The notes: a model not told the origin generated them from the letters alone. 64,000 nt of DNA from Chitinimonas koreensis (GCF_014353015.1 NZ_CP060704.1:1203001-1267000); one strand, 5' to 3'; counted from the stretch's first letter, positions 28,622-37,704 are shown. Made by a program: numbers and translations.

Positions 28622-29203
28622 ATGCACCCATTCCTCCTCGACGCCCTCGATCTCGCCCGTTTCCGCGTTCGTCCGCTGAGCCACTACGGCTACGCCTGGT
28701 GGCTGCCGCTGGCCTGGCTCACGCTGCTGAGCGTGCTGCAGGCGCTGTTCGGCTCCGAGCTGAAAGCCAGCCTGCCGGTGCGGCTGGTGTTCGTGGTGGG
28801 CTTCGCCTGGGTGCAGGCGCTGCTGCTGGCACTGTTCTTCGGCTGGTGGCTCAAGCTCGGCAAGCGGTGGTCGGGCGAGGGCAGCCTGTTCCCCTTGGTG
28901 GTGCTGTGCAGCAGCGCGCAGTTGTTCGAGCCGGCGATCGGGCTCCTGTCCGAGGCGATGCAACTGCCGGTGATCGTGCTGCTGGCCTTCTACCAACTGG
29001 CGGTCTGGGTGGTGGCCTGTTCGCGCGCCACCGGCGTGACGGTCGGCTATGTGATCGGCGGCCTGTTCGCCTACCTGCCCACCGCGCTGATCCTGGCGCT
29101 GCTCAGCCTGAGCATCGCCTCTTCGGCGGGCTGGCTGCCCGATCCTCCGTCCCAACAACCCGGGTTCGGCCAGCCGCCGGCCCCTCTTGCCGGGAGCAAC
29201 TGA
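28622..29203 (+). CDS. Integral membrane protein, Yip1-like
   Basis: 193 residues from the ATG at 28622; the start is uncertain because only a distant GAGG precedes it. About five hydrophobic segments are visible: WWLPLAWLTLLSVLQALF, LVFVVGFAWVQALLLALFF, FPLVVLCSSAQLF, LPVIVLLAFYQLAVWVVAC and VGYVIGGLFAYLPTALILALL. The spacing resembles small Yip1/YIF1-type bacterial membrane proteins. It ends three bases before gspF and is probably co-transcribed with it. It occupies the place where gspE would be expected. Function unknown. Confidence 0.75.
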   Translation: MHPFLLDALDLARFRVRPLSHYGYAWWLPLAWLTLLSVLQALFGSELKASLPVRLVFVVGFAWVQALLLALFFGWWLKLGKRWSGEGSLFPLVVLCSSAQLFEPAIGLLSEAMQLPVIVLLAFYQLAVWVVACSRATGVTVGYVIGGLFAYLPTALILALLSLSIASSAGWLPDPPSQQPGFGQPPAPLAGSN

Positions 29204-29206
29204 GCC

Positions 29207-30418
29207 ATGGCGGGCTTCCGTTACCAGGCCGTCGACGCATCCGGCCGCAGCATCGAAGGCGTGGTCGAGGCCGACAACGCGCGCCAGGCGCGCGCCAGCC
29301 TGCGCGAGCAGGGCCTGTGGGTGGCCGACATGAAGGAGCTGGCCGGCGACAAGGAGGCCGGCGCGCGGCAGAAGCGCGGCGGTGGCGTCTCGACCGCCGA
29401 GCTCGCGCTGATCACCCGCCAGTTCGCCACCCTGCTCGACGCCGGCCTGACCATCGAACGCGCGCTCACCGTGCTGATCGAGCAGGCCGAGAACCCGCGC
29501 GCGCGCGACGTGCTGGCCAGCGTGCGCAGCGAGGTGCTGGCCGGCGCGCCGATGAGCCTGGCGCTGAGCCGCCATCCGCGCGTGTTTCCGGAGCTCTACC
29601 GCACCATCGTGCGGGCCGGCGAGGAGTCGGGCAAGGCGGCCGGCGTGATGGCGCGGCTGGCCGACTACATCGAGGCGCGCCAGGCGCTCGGCGCCAAGGT
29701 GGCGCTGGCCTTCGTCTACCCGGCGGTGGTGATGTCGGTGTCGCTGCTGGTGATCGTCGGCATGCTGTGGTGGGTGGTGCCGCAGATGGTGTCGGTGTTC
29801 CAGTCGACCAAGCAGCAGCTGCCGTGGCTCACGCGCGCGCTGCTGTGGATCTCGGCCAATGTGCGCGAATACGGCATCTTCGTCGCGATCGCGCTCGGCG
29901 CGGCCGGCTTCGGTTTCGCCCGCTCGCTGCGCAACGACGCCTTCCGCCTGCGCTTCGACGGTTTTCTCTTGCGGCTGCCGCTGTTCGGCCGGCTCAACCG
30001 CGCCGCCAACACCGCCCGGCTGGCCAGCACGCTGTCGATCCTGGTCGGCAGCGGCGTGCCCCTGCTGCGCGCGATGGACGCGGCGGCCGGCGTGGTCGAG
30101 AACCGGGTGCTGCGCGCCGCGGTGATCGACGCTTCGCGCGACGTGCGCGAGGGCGCCCAGCTGTCCAAGGCGCTCGACCGCCAGAAGCTGTTCCCGCCGG
30201 TGCTGATCCACCTGATCGCCAGCGGCGAGGCCAGCGGCCGGCTCGAGGGCATGCTGGACAAGGCCGCGCAGCAGCAGGCCGGCGAGCTCGAGCAGCGGGT
30301 CGGCACCTTCACCAGCCTGCTCGGTCCGATGATGGTCCTGGTGATGGGCGTGGTGGTGCTGCTGATCGTGCTGGCGATCCTGCTGCCGGTGTTCGAGATG
30401 AACCAGATGATCAAGTAG
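29207..30418 (+). CDS. gspF: Type II secretion inner-membrane platform protein GspF
   Basis: 403 residues, the full GspF/PilC length. It is the polytopic inner-membrane protein that couples the secretion ATPase to pseudopilus assembly. Two T2SSF domains are seen: the first from about 60-190 (ELALITRQFATLLDAGL, VFPELYRTIVRAGEESG), the second from about 265-390 (RLASTLSILVGSGVPLL, HLIASGEASGRL). Hydrophobic segments lie near 165-190, 215-235 and 370-395. The start of FRYQAVDASGRSIEGVV is typical of GspF rather than PilC. gspE is not adjacent. Confidence 0.95.
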   Translation: MAGFRYQAVDASGRSIEGVVEADNARQARASLREQGLWVADMKELAGDKEAGARQKRGGGVSTAELALITRQFATLLDAGLTIERALTVLIEQAENPRARDVLASVRSEVLAGAPMSLALSRHPRVFPELYRTIVRAGEESGKAAGVMARLADYIEARQALGAKVALAFVYPAVVMSVSLLVIVGMLWWVVPQMVSVFQSTKQQLPWLTRALLWISANVREYGIFVAIALGAAGFGFARSLRNDAFRLRFDGFLLRLPLFGRLNRAANTARLASTLSILVGSGVPLLRAMDAAAGVVENRVLRAAVIDASRDVREGAQLSKALDRQKLFPPVLIHLIASGEASGRLEGMLDKAAQQQAGELEQRVGTFTSLLGPMMVLVMGVVVLLIVLAILLPVFEMNQMIK

Positions 30419-30426
30419 GGACCGGC

Positions 30427-30780
30427 GTGACGGACCATGACAAAGACATGATTCGCGACGATACTGCGACGCTTGCCGAGCTCAAGGCCCGCGTCGAGGC
30501 TTTCGTCCAGGCGCGCGACTGGGAGCGTTTCCACCAGCCCAAGAACCTGGCCATGAGCATCGCGATCGAGGCGGCCGAGCTGATGGAGCATTTCCAGTGG
30601 TCGCCGCAGCGCGACGACGCGCTCGACCGCGCCGAGGTGGCGGACGAGCTGGCCGACGTGCTGATCTACGCGCTGGCCTTCGCCAACCGGCAGGACATCG
30701 ACGTGGCGGCGGCCATCGCGAGCAAGCTGGCGCGCAACGAACTGCGCTTCCCGGTCCCGGCTGGGGCGGGCGACGACTGA
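30427..30780 (+). CDS. MazG-like nucleotide pyrophosphohydrolase
   Basis: 117 residues from the GTG at 30427, with a GGGA site in front; an ATG at 30448 is the alternative. It belongs to the small all-alpha NTP-PPase superfamily (MazG / dCTPase-like), which hydrolyses NTPs or dNTPs to the monophosphate. The metal-binding pattern is present as EAAELMEHF followed by DELADVLIYAL. WERFHQPKNLAMSIAIEA is typical of this single-domain subfamily. It sits between gspF and gspG, eight bases behind gspF, and so is part of the operon although it has no known role in secretion. Confidence 0.9.
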   Translation: MTDHDKDMIRDDTATLAELKARVEAFVQARDWERFHQPKNLAMSIAIEAAELMEHFQWSPQRDDALDRAEVADELADVLIYALAFANRQDIDVAAAIASKLARNELRFPVPAGAGDD

Positions 30781-30813
30781 GACAACAAAGCGACAACCCA
30801 TAAGGAGCACACG

Positions 30814-31236
30814 ATGCAAGTACGCCGTTCGGGCGGTTTCACGCTGATCGAAATTCTGGTCGTGGTCGCCATCCTGGCGATCCTCGGTACCCTGGTGGTG
30901 CCCAAGATCATGGGCCGCCCCGACGAGGCGCGCGTGGTCAAGGCGCGCAGCGACGTGCAGGCCATCGTGCAGGCGCTCAAGCTGTACAAGCTCGACAACG
31001 GCGCCTATCCCAGCACCGAGCAGGGCCTCAAGGCGCTGGTCGAGAAGCCCGCCAGCGGCCAGATCCCGGCCAACTGGAAGGCCTACCTGGACAAGGCCCC
31101 GAAGGATCCGTGGGACCACGACTACGTCTACCTGAACCCCGGCGTGCGCGGCGAGATCGACGTGATGAGCTACGGCGCCGACGGTCAGGCCGGCGGCGAC
31201 GGCAACAATGCCGATGTCGGCTCCTGGATGCTGTGA
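30814..31236 (+). CDS. gspG: Major pseudopilin GspG
   Basis: 140 residues. The prepilin leader MQVRRSGG is followed by FTLIEILVVVAILAIL, with cleavage expected after Gly8 and the conserved Glu at position 5 of the mature protein. The C-terminal body has the GspG signature DNGAYPSTEQGLKAL, then DPWDHDYVYLNPG and MSYGADGQAGGDG with the calcium-loop acidic residues. GspG forms the shaft of the periplasmic pseudopilus. An AAGGAG site precedes the ATG. Confidence 0.97.
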   Translation: MQVRRSGGFTLIEILVVVAILAILGTLVVPKIMGRPDEARVVKARSDVQAIVQALKLYKLDNGAYPSTEQGLKALVEKPASGQIPANWKAYLDKAPKDPWDHDYVYLNPGVRGEIDVMSYGADGQAGGDGNNADVGSWML

Positions 31237-31348
31237 GTGATCAGTGATCCTTTTGGGGCTCTCGTGCGTTAGTGGGTGAATGGCGGACGTGCGAGCGCCC
31301 GGGAAACCCGGGCGTTCGAGGGCGGTGAGGGCTCCGGCAACGGATCAC

Positions 31349-31446
31349 CCTGATCCAACCCGACTCCCCCGCCCTCGCCGCCCCGGGGCCCCGCGAAGTC
31401 GCAGACTTCGTGGGGTGGTCCAGAGGGAGCCTCGCTGGCGCTCGTC
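31349..31446 (+). repeat. GAAGTC-hairpin repeat, copy C
   Basis: Core copy of the family, with CTGATCCAACCCGACTCCCC, the CGAAGTCGCAGACTTCG hairpin flanked by CCCCG and TGGGG, and GGTCCAGAGGGAGCCTCGCT. It lies between gspG and gspH. The preceding 110 bases (31237-31348) are weakly like the 5' part of the long copies and hold a CGCCCGGGAAACCCGGGCG hairpin at about 31297-31315. Confidence 0.85.
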
Positions 31447-31528
31447 AGTGGGACGATGAGCCCGCAGTTGGGTATTTCGCTGCGCTGCTACCGATTACGG
31501 CGCTTTGCCGCTGGTTGCGGGGCGCGAT

Positions 31529-31597
31529 GTAGGAGCGGCTTTAGCCGCGAATGGTGGTATTTCATCCATTGCCATTCGCGGCTAAAGCCGCTCCTAC
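31529..31597. repeat. REP-like palindrome, GTAGGAGCGGCTTTAGCCGCGA family
   Basis: Arms GTAGGAGCGGCTTTAGCCGC and the exact inverse bracket a 20-base centre. It completes the 406-base gap between gspG and gspH, which thus contains two unrelated repeat elements. Confidence 0.9.
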
Positions 31598-31642
31598 GCT
31601 GGATGCGATTTTGTCGGTCGGGCTGAGCGTGGTGAAGCCCGG

Positions 31643-32242
31643 ATGCATAGTTTGAATGCCCAGGCTCGGCCTCGGCCGAGCAGAAAGTCGAGACTCGATT
31701 TGTTCCGCGCTTCTCAAGTGCGTCGCACCGCCGGTTTCACGCTGCTGGAGATCCTGGTGGTGCTGGTGATCATCGCCATCATCGTCACGCTCGCGGCGGT
31801 GCGGTTCGGACCGTCCGACGGCGATCTGCTGCAGCGCGAGAGCGAGCGGCTGTCCTTGTTGCTGGAGAGCGCGCGCGACGAGGCGATCGCCGGCGGGGCG
31901 ATGCTGGCCTTCGGCCTCGACGGCCAGGGTTACCGCTTCTGGAGCCAGGATGCGCAGGGGCAGTGGCAGGTGATCGAGAACAACGACGCGCTGCGGCCGC
32001 GGGCGCTGCCCGAGCAGGTGCAGGTCGAGACCATGCAGGTCAACCTGCAGCCGCTGGCGCGGGACGGCCGCATCCTGTTCGCGCCGACCGGCGTCAATGC
32101 GCCGTTCGAGCTGCTGCTGCGCGCCGGCGACATGCGCCGCGCGCTGCGCGCCGATGCGCTCGGCCGCATCGACCTGGTCGATCCGGCCCTGCCGGCCACG
32201 GCGCAGGGCCGGCCCGGCCAGCCGCAGGCGGCCCAGCCATGA
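31643..32242 (+). CDS. gspH: Minor pseudopilin GspH
   Basis: 199 residues from the ATG at 31643. The type IV pilin signal is RRTAG followed by FTLLEILVVLVIIAIIV, with Glu at mature position 5. From this start the leader is 31 residues, unusually long. A GTG at 31718 would give the short leader MRRTAG, very like gspI, and may be the true start. The body DLLQRESERLSLLLESARDEAIAGG is the GspH hallmark. The stop overlaps the gspI start as ATGA. It helps form the pseudopilus tip/shaft junction. Confidence 0.9.
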   Translation: MHSLNAQARPRPSRKSRLDLFRASQVRRTAGFTLLEILVVLVIIAIIVTLAAVRFGPSDGDLLQRESERLSLLLESARDEAIAGGAMLAFGLDGQGYRFWSQDAQGQWQVIENNDALRPRALPEQVQVETMQVNLQPLARDGRILFAPTGVNAPFELLLRAGDMRRALRADALGRIDLVDPALPATAQGRPGQPQAAQP

Positions 32243-32610
32243 GGCGCGCGGCCGGTTTCACGCTGATCGAGGTGCTGGTGGCGCTGGCGGTGCTCGGTAT
32301 CGCGCTGGCCGCCGCGGTGCACGCCACCATCGCCGTCACCGACGGCTCGCTGTCGCTGCGCCGCCACCTGGCCGGCGGCTGGGTCGCGCAGAACCGCCTG
32401 AACGGCTATATCGCGCGCGGCGACTTCCCCGATCCGGGCACCAGCGACGGCGCCGAGACCCAGGCCGGCATGCAGTTCGCCTGGCGCGAGACGGTGTCGG
32501 AGACGCCCAACAAGTCCTTCCGCCGCGTCGAGGTCCGGGTCCATCCGCCCGGCAACGACGCCCATGCCGACGCCATCGTGGTGGGATTCATCGCCAATGT
32601 GCCGCGCTGA
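32239..32610 (+). CDS. gspI: Minor pseudopilin GspI
   Basis: 123 residues, typical of GspI. The leader MRRAAG is followed by FTLIEVLVALAVLGIALAA. The segment GGWVAQNRLNGY matches the conserved W-x-x-QNRL region of GspI. Its ATG overlaps the gspH stop (ATGA). It forms the trimeric pseudopilus tip with GspJ and GspK. Confidence 0.95.
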   Translation: MRRAAGFTLIEVLVALAVLGIALAAAVHATIAVTDGSLSLRRHLAGGWVAQNRLNGYIARGDFPDPGTSDGAETQAGMQFAWRETVSETPNKSFRRVEVRVHPPGNDAHADAIVVGFIANVPR

Positions 32611-32641
32611 CCGCCCTCTGCCGCGCCGCGGCGCACCGCAC

Positions 32642-33244
32642 ATGCATGCTCAGCGCTCCCGCGCGACCCTGCGTGGGCCCGCGGGATTCACCCTGATCGA
32701 GATCCTGATCGCGCTGGCGGTGTTCAGCGTGCTGGCGGTGATCGCCTACCAGGGCGTGGCCCGCATGGCCACCACCAAGCAGGTGATGGACGCCGACAAC
32801 CGCAAGTGGCGCGAGCTGACCGTGGCGCTGGCGCGCTTCGACGAGGATTTCACCCAGGTCGCCAACCGGCCCTGGCGCGACGAGGGCGGTACCACCCAGG
32901 CGCCGGTGCGCGGCGCGGCCGGCGCGATCGATGCCAACGGCGCCCAGCTCGAGCTGGTGCGCTACGACGGCGGCCGGCTGACCCATATCGGCTACCGGCT
33001 GCGCGAAGGCCGGCTCGAACTCCTGCTGTGGAACGGGCTCGACCTGGCGCCGCGCAGCCAACCGACCGCGCTGGCGCTGCTCGACCATGTCGCCAAGCTC
33101 GACCTGCGCTTCCTCGACGCGGCCGGCCAGTGGCAGCTGTCGTGGCCGCAGGGGCCCGAGGCCGGCAAGCCGCCGCGCGGCGTCGAGCTGGTGCTGACGC
33201 TGCAGAGCGGCGAGACCGTCACCCGGCTGTACGCGCTGCCATGA
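32642..33244 (+). CDS. gspJ: Minor pseudopilin GspJ
   Basis: 200 residues from the ATG at 32642, giving the leader MHAQRSRATLRGPAG before FTLIEILIALAVFSVL; an in-frame ATG at 32597 would lengthen the leader. No clear ribosome site decides between them. The body shows RKWRELTVALARFDEDFTQV and FLDAAGQWQLSWP, typical of GspJ. The stop overlaps gspK (ATGA). Confidence 0.92.
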   Translation: MHAQRSRATLRGPAGFTLIEILIALAVFSVLAVIAYQGVARMATTKQVMDADNRKWRELTVALARFDEDFTQVANRPWRDEGGTTQAPVRGAAGAIDANGAQLELVRYDGGRLTHIGYRLREGRLELLLWNGLDLAPRSQPTALALLDHVAKLDLRFLDAAGQWQLSWPQGPEAGKPPRGVELVLTLQSGETVTRLYALP

Positions 33245-34191
33245 ACCATCGTTCGCTGCGCCGCCAGGGCGGCATCGCCATCATCACCGCGGTCGCGGTC
33301 GCCGCGCTGGTCGCCGCGCTGGCGGCCGCGCTGGCCTTCCGCCACAACATCTGGCTGCGCCAGGTGGAGAACCAGCAGGACATCGCCCAGGCGCGCGGCG
33401 TGGCGCGCTCGGCCATCGACCTGAGCCGGCTGACGCTGCAGGGCGACCGGCGGCAGAACACCTACGACCACGCGCGCGAACCGTGGGCGATCCCGATCCC
33501 CGACCTGCCGGTCGAGCGCGGCCATGCCGGTGGCCGCCTGCGCGACGCCCAGGGCGGCTTCAACCTGAACAACCTGATCAACGACAGCGGCGTGGTCAGC
33601 AGCGGCGACCTTGCAGCCTTCCAACGCCTCCTGACCGAGCTGAACCTGTCGCCCGACCTCGCCAACGCGCTGCTCGACTGGCAGGACGCAGATTCGGAGA
33701 CGCGCTACCCCGGCGGCGCCGAGGACCGCGAATACCTGGCCCGGACCCCGGCGTGGCGCGCGGCCAACCGGCGCCTGTTCGACCTGGACGAGCTGCGGCA
33801 GGTGCAGGGTTTCGACGACGAGGTGATGAAGAAGCTCGAACCGTTCGTGACGGTGCTGCCGACGCAGACCGCGGTGAACGCCAATTTCGCCTCGACCGAG
33901 GTGCTGCTGGCCGTGCTGCCGGGGCTCGACCGCGGTACCGCTCAGGGCTTGGCCCAGCGGGTCAAGACCAAGCCGTTCGAGAGCTTCGAGGAGATGAAGG
34001 GGCAACTGCCCGATGCGGCGATCGGCCAGGCCGAGGGCGACCGCCCGCTGATGAACCGGATCAGCGTCGAGACCAACTATTTCTATTCCGACGTCGACGC
34101 CCGCTTCGGCCGCGTCAGCATCGCCTACCGCGCGCTGCTCGAGCGCAGCAGCGACCAGGTTCCGCGCGTGGTGTGGATGAGGCGGCGTTGA
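33241..34191 (+). CDS. gspK: Pseudopilus tip protein GspK
   Basis: 316 residues, the largest minor pseudopilin. The leader MNHRSLRRQGG precedes IAIITAVAVAALVAALAAAL. Position 5 of the mature protein is Thr, not Glu, the known peculiarity of GspK. The large globular domain shows DAQGGFNLNNLIN, LLDWQDADSETRYPGGAED and LPTQTAVNANFASTEVL, all GspK landmarks. It caps the pseudopilus. gspC, D, E, L, M and N are not in this window, so the system is completed elsewhere. Confidence 0.96.
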   Translation: MNHRSLRRQGGIAIITAVAVAALVAALAAALAFRHNIWLRQVENQQDIAQARGVARSAIDLSRLTLQGDRRQNTYDHAREPWAIPIPDLPVERGHAGGRLRDAQGGFNLNNLINDSGVVSSGDLAAFQRLLTELNLSPDLANALLDWQDADSETRYPGGAEDREYLARTPAWRAANRRLFDLDELRQVQGFDDEVMKKLEPFVTVLPTQTAVNANFASTEVLLAVLPGLDRGTAQGLAQRVKTKPFESFEEMKGQLPDAAIGQAEGDRPLMNRISVETNYFYSDVDARFGRVSIAYRALLERSSDQVPRVVWMRRR

Positions 34192-34202
34192 GGAGCGGCC
34201 TT

Positions 34203-34303
34203 GCCGCTCCGTGAAATGTGAAACGTGAAATGTGAAACGTGAAAGGTGAAACGTGGGTGCAGCGCGGCGTAGCCGCGCACCTTTCACGTTTCACCGCCGT
34301 CAA
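34203..34303. repeat. GTGAAA-rich inverted repeat element
   Basis: Behind the gspK stop there are six direct GTGAAA units alternating with one- to two-base joins (GTGAAATGTGAAACGTGAAA and so on). A small CGCGGCGTAGCCGCG hairpin follows, then the inverse CACCTTTCACGTTTCAC. The whole can fold as one long stem. It lies between the convergent gspK and algC genes and may act as a two-way terminator. Confidence 0.75.
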
Positions 34304-35669
34304 AACGGCAGATCGCCGCCGATCTCCTTGGCCAGCAACTGGCGGAACGTCGCCTGGATGCGCTTGAGCGCCTTGCTGTCGTCGCCCTCGAAGCGCAGCA
34401 CCAGCACCGGCGTGGTATTGGAGGCGCGCAGCAGGCCGAAGCCGTCGGCGTATTCGACCCGCAGGCCGTCGAGCGTGACCAGCTCGGCATCGGGAAAGCG
34501 GGCCGAGGCGCGCAGCCGGTCGATCAGCGCGTGCGGCTCGCCTTCCTTCATCGGGATCTGGATCTCCGGCGTCGACATGCCCTGCGGCAGGTTGTGCAGC
34601 ACCGCGCTCGGGTCGTCGAACTGCGACAGGATCTCCAGCAGCCGCGCGCCGGCATAGACGCCGTCGTCGAAGCCGTACCAGCGCTCGGCGAAGAACAGGT
34701 GGCCGCTCAGCTCGCCGCCGACCAGCGCGCCGGTCTCCTTCATCTTGGCTTTCATGTAGCTGTGGCCGGTCCGCGCCATCACCGCGCGGCCCTTGTGCTT
34801 CTTCACCCACGGCGCCACCAGCCGGCTCGACTTGACGTCGTAGACGATCTTGCCGCCGCTCTGGCGGCTCAGCGCATCGGCCGCGTACAGCATCAGCAGC
34901 CGGTCCGGATAGATCACCATGCCGTCCTTGGTCACCACGCCGAGGCGGTCGCCGTCGCCGTCGAAGGCCAGGCCGAGCTCGGCGTCGGTCACCGCCAGCG
35001 CATGCGCCAGGTCGGCCAGGTTGTCCGGCTTGGCCGGATCGGGATGGTGGTGCGGGAAGTCGCCGTCGACCTCGCAGAACAGCTCGCGGATGCGGCAGCC
35101 CAGCCGGCGGTACAGCACCGGCGCGACGGCGCCGGCCACGCCGTTGCCGGCATCGACCACCACGTTCATGCGCCGGTTCAGCCGCAGGTCGCCGCAGATG
35201 CGGTCGTAATAGGCTTCGCGCACGTCTTCCTTGCGGTAGCCGCCGGCGCCTTCGTCGAACTCGGCCGCCTCGATGCGGGCGCGCAGTTTCTGGATCGCCT
35301 CGCCGGCCAGCGTCTCGCCGCCGAGCATGATCTTGGCGCCGTTGTACTCGGGCGGATTGTGGCTGCCGGTCACCATCACGCCGACAGCGTTTCCAGGTGA
35401 TGGGCGGCGAACCACACCAGCGGCGTGGTCACCTCGCCGATGTCGATCACCTCGACGCCGCTGGCGCGCAGGCCGTCGATCAGCGCCTCGGCGAGGCCGG
35501 CGCTCGAATGGCGGCCGTCGCGGCCGACCACCACGGCGGTCTGCCGCCGCGCCAGCGCCTCGCTGCCGACGGCGCGGCCGATCAGGCCGAACACGCCGGC
35601 GTCCAGCGTCTTGCCCACGATCCCGCGGATGTCGTAGGCCTTGAAAATCTGTGGCGCGATACGCGTCAT
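34300..35669 (-). CDS. algC: Phosphomannomutase/phosphoglucomutase AlgC, frame broken by one missing base
   Basis: The protein is read in two frames. Residues 1 to about 95 (MTRIAPQIFKAYDIRGIVG to HHLETLS) come from 35669 down to about 35382. The remainder (VGVMVTGSHNPPEYNGAK to the end) is in the next frame down to 34300. One extra base at about 35380-35384 restores 456 residues, the normal length. The catalytic phosphoserine motif TGSHNP and the metal loop FDGDGDRLG are intact. The enzyme interconverts mannose- or glucose-1- and 6-phosphates for polysaccharide and LPS precursors. An AGGGAGCAGGA site precedes the chosen ATG. Sequencing error is more likely than a pseudogene, because everything else is well preserved. 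Confidence 0.85.
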
Positions 35670-35732
35670 GTCCTGCTCCCTTTTATTGTCTGCTGCCGGT
35701 CCGCGCATCGGCGGCCGGCACCCGCGGGGCGC

Positions 35733-37336
35733 CTAGCCGTGGGCGACGACGCGGTCCCGGCCGGCGCGCTTCGCTTCGTAGAGCGCTTCGTCGGCCTCTT
35801 TCACCAGCGCCTCGCCGTTGCCCACCGCCGGAAAGCTGGCGATGCCGCTGGAGAAGGTGGTGTTGAACCAGGTTTCGTTGAATGGATGCTTGATGCGGGC
35901 GAAGTCGCGGCGGATCCGGTCGAGCACCTGGAAGGCATGCGCGCTGCCGGTGCCGGGCAGCCCGACCAGGAATTCCTCGCCGCCGTAGCGGCCGACGATG
36001 TCGGTCTTGCGCAGCCGCTGCTTCAGCAGCCAGGCCAGGCTGCGGATGATCTGGTCCCCCATCGGATGGCCGTAGGTGTCGTTGACCTTCTTGAAGTGGT
36101 CGATGTCGATCATCGCCACCGCCAGCGGCTCGTGCTCGGCCGCGGCGGCGTTGAGCGCGGCATCGAGCCGCTGCTTGGAACTGGTGTGGTTGAGCAGGCC
36201 GGTCAGGCTGTCGTGCAGCATCGAGCGGCGCAGCGCGCGGTAGCGCTCGATCTTGCTCTTGACGATGGCGTTGAGGATGACCGGGTTGAACGGCTTGGTC
36301 AGGAAGTGGTCGCCGCCGAGCCGCAGCGCGTCGATCTGCAGCGCCACGTCGGTCTCGCCCGACAGGTAGACGATCGGGGTGGAGAGGAATTCGGCGTGCT
36401 GGCGGATCACCCGCGCCGCCTCCACGCCGGTGCAGTCCGGCATGTACATGTCCATCAGGATCAGGTCGGGCTGGTAGCGCTTGAGCGCGGTCAGCACGTC
36501 GCGCGGCTGGGCGATGGCGAAGCTCTCGATGCCGTTTTCCTGCAGGGTGCGCTGGATCAGCCGGGTGGCGGTCAGCGAATCCTCGACCACCAGCACGCGG
36601 TAGGGTTCTTCTTCCTCGTTGGCGTTGAGCTCGAGGATCTTGGCCACCACCGCCGCGGCGGGCGTGCCGCGCGGGAAGCAGCAGTCGCAGCCGGCCGCCA
36701 GCGCGGCCTGCAGGCTGGCGAAATCGGCGTCGACGGCAAGGCCGATCAGGTTGCTGGCGGCCGAGCGCAGGCGCAGCGACTGCAGCGCCGAGGTCCATTC
36801 GTCCCGGCTGCAGCCGGTGATGTCGAACAGCAGGGTGGTCGGCTCGTCGAGGTCGGCCGGCACCGTCTCGGGCGTCCAGCATTCGACGCCGATGCCGAAG
36901 TAGCCGAGCTGGGCCATCAGCTCGCGCCAGGGCTCGAGCTGCTTGCCGATGAACCAGATGCGCCGGCCCGGCGACAGGTCGGCGGCCGAGGCGTGCTCGT
37001 GGCCGAAGCGGCGGTCTTCGATCGGCCTGCTGCTGGTGTCGATGTAGTTGCCGACCCGGGCGGCCAGGCCGTCGACGCGGGCGCCGAGGTCGTCGAAGGC
37101 CTGCGCGGGGATCGGGTGGGCGTGCTCGTCGCCGAACAGCCCAGCGCCTGCTGCTCGAGGTCGCGCGCGATCAGGTGCAGGCCGGACAGGCCCTTGGCAT
37201 GCAGGAACTCGGCGAAGCTCGACAGCGTGACCGCGAACTCGACGAACTGCTCGAAGCCGGGCGCAGCGCGATAGGCCTGCCAGGTGGCCAGCAGGCTGTC
37301 GCACTTTCTTTGCAGTTCGGCGGGTGAGCAGGGCAT
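35733..37336 (-). CDS. Receiver-domain diguanylate cyclase, frame broken by one missing base
   Basis: The start is MPCSPAELQRKCDSLLATWQ at 37336. The frame is lost at the CCC run 37140-37142 (GGG on the coding strand) and continues in the next frame as LFGDEHAHPIPAQAF. One added base gives 534 residues. Domains: an alpha-helical N-terminal part (1-100); a receiver-like domain without a phosphoacceptor Asp context (about 130-235, RRIWFIGKQLEPW); a full REC domain (about 250-365) with VLVVEDS, LILMDMYMPDC as phosphorylation site and FLTKPF; then GGDEF (about 375-534) with active site RYGGEEF and an inhibitory RxxD site (RKTD) just before it. It should make cyclic di-GMP under phosphorelay control, like WspR-type proteins. 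It is a single gene. Confidence 0.85.
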
Positions 37337-37339
37337 GGG

Positions 37340-37548
37340 CCTTTTTGAACCGTGGTTACCTTTGGTGCGGATCGAGCGTTGGTGCAGGCCCCCGGCGGAG
37401 CCGGGCGCTCACGGTCGGTGCGTACTCGACCACGGCCCATCCCTGATTGATTCCTGCTCCCCCGCCCTCGCCGCTCCGGGGGCCCCGCGAAGTCGCAGAC
37501 TTCGTGGGGTGGGTAGAGGGGCCTCGCTGCGCTCGTTCGCGGTTCTTT
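37340..37548 (+). repeat. GAAGTC-hairpin repeat, copy D (long form)
   Basis: Core at about 37440-37544, with CCTGATTGATTCCTGCTCCC, the CGAAGTCGCAGACTTCG hairpin between CCCCG and TGGGG, and GGCCTCGCTGCGCTCGTTCG. The bases before it (from about 37372) share GTGCAGGCC and a CCCGGCGGAGCCGGG stem with the long copies A and B. It is upstream of the diguanylate cyclase gene. Confidence 0.85.
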
Positions 37549-37636
37549 CCAACTGACGGGGTACTCCACCCAGGTGGCAATCCACCGAAGCGGTACTTCA
37601 ATGAAGTGGTCACTCCGTCGAAGTGCGAGTGTCGTC

Positions 37637-37704
37637 GTAGGTCGGGATTTATTCCCGACGGTACCTGGGTTTGATATCGCTGCCGGGAATAAATCCCGGC
37701 CTGC
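37637..37704. repeat. REP-like palindrome, GTAGGTCGGGATTTATTCCCGAC family
   Basis: Arms GTAGGTCGGGATTTATTCCC and its inverse GGGAATAAATCCCGGCCTGC bracket about 22 bases; it is a variant of the element at 18232. Together with repeat D it fills most of the 486-base gap between the cyclase and dapD. I see no gene in the rest. Confidence 0.8.

Noticed and set aside
34203..34303. A CRISPR-like or iteron array of GTGAAA units
   Set aside because: Units are only 7 to 8 bases with no spacers and form one inverted repeat; no cas or replication gene is near.
34300..35669. algC as a real pseudogene
   Set aside because: Both halves keep all catalytic motifs and the joined length is normal; the single-base defect fits the window-wide homopolymer pattern.
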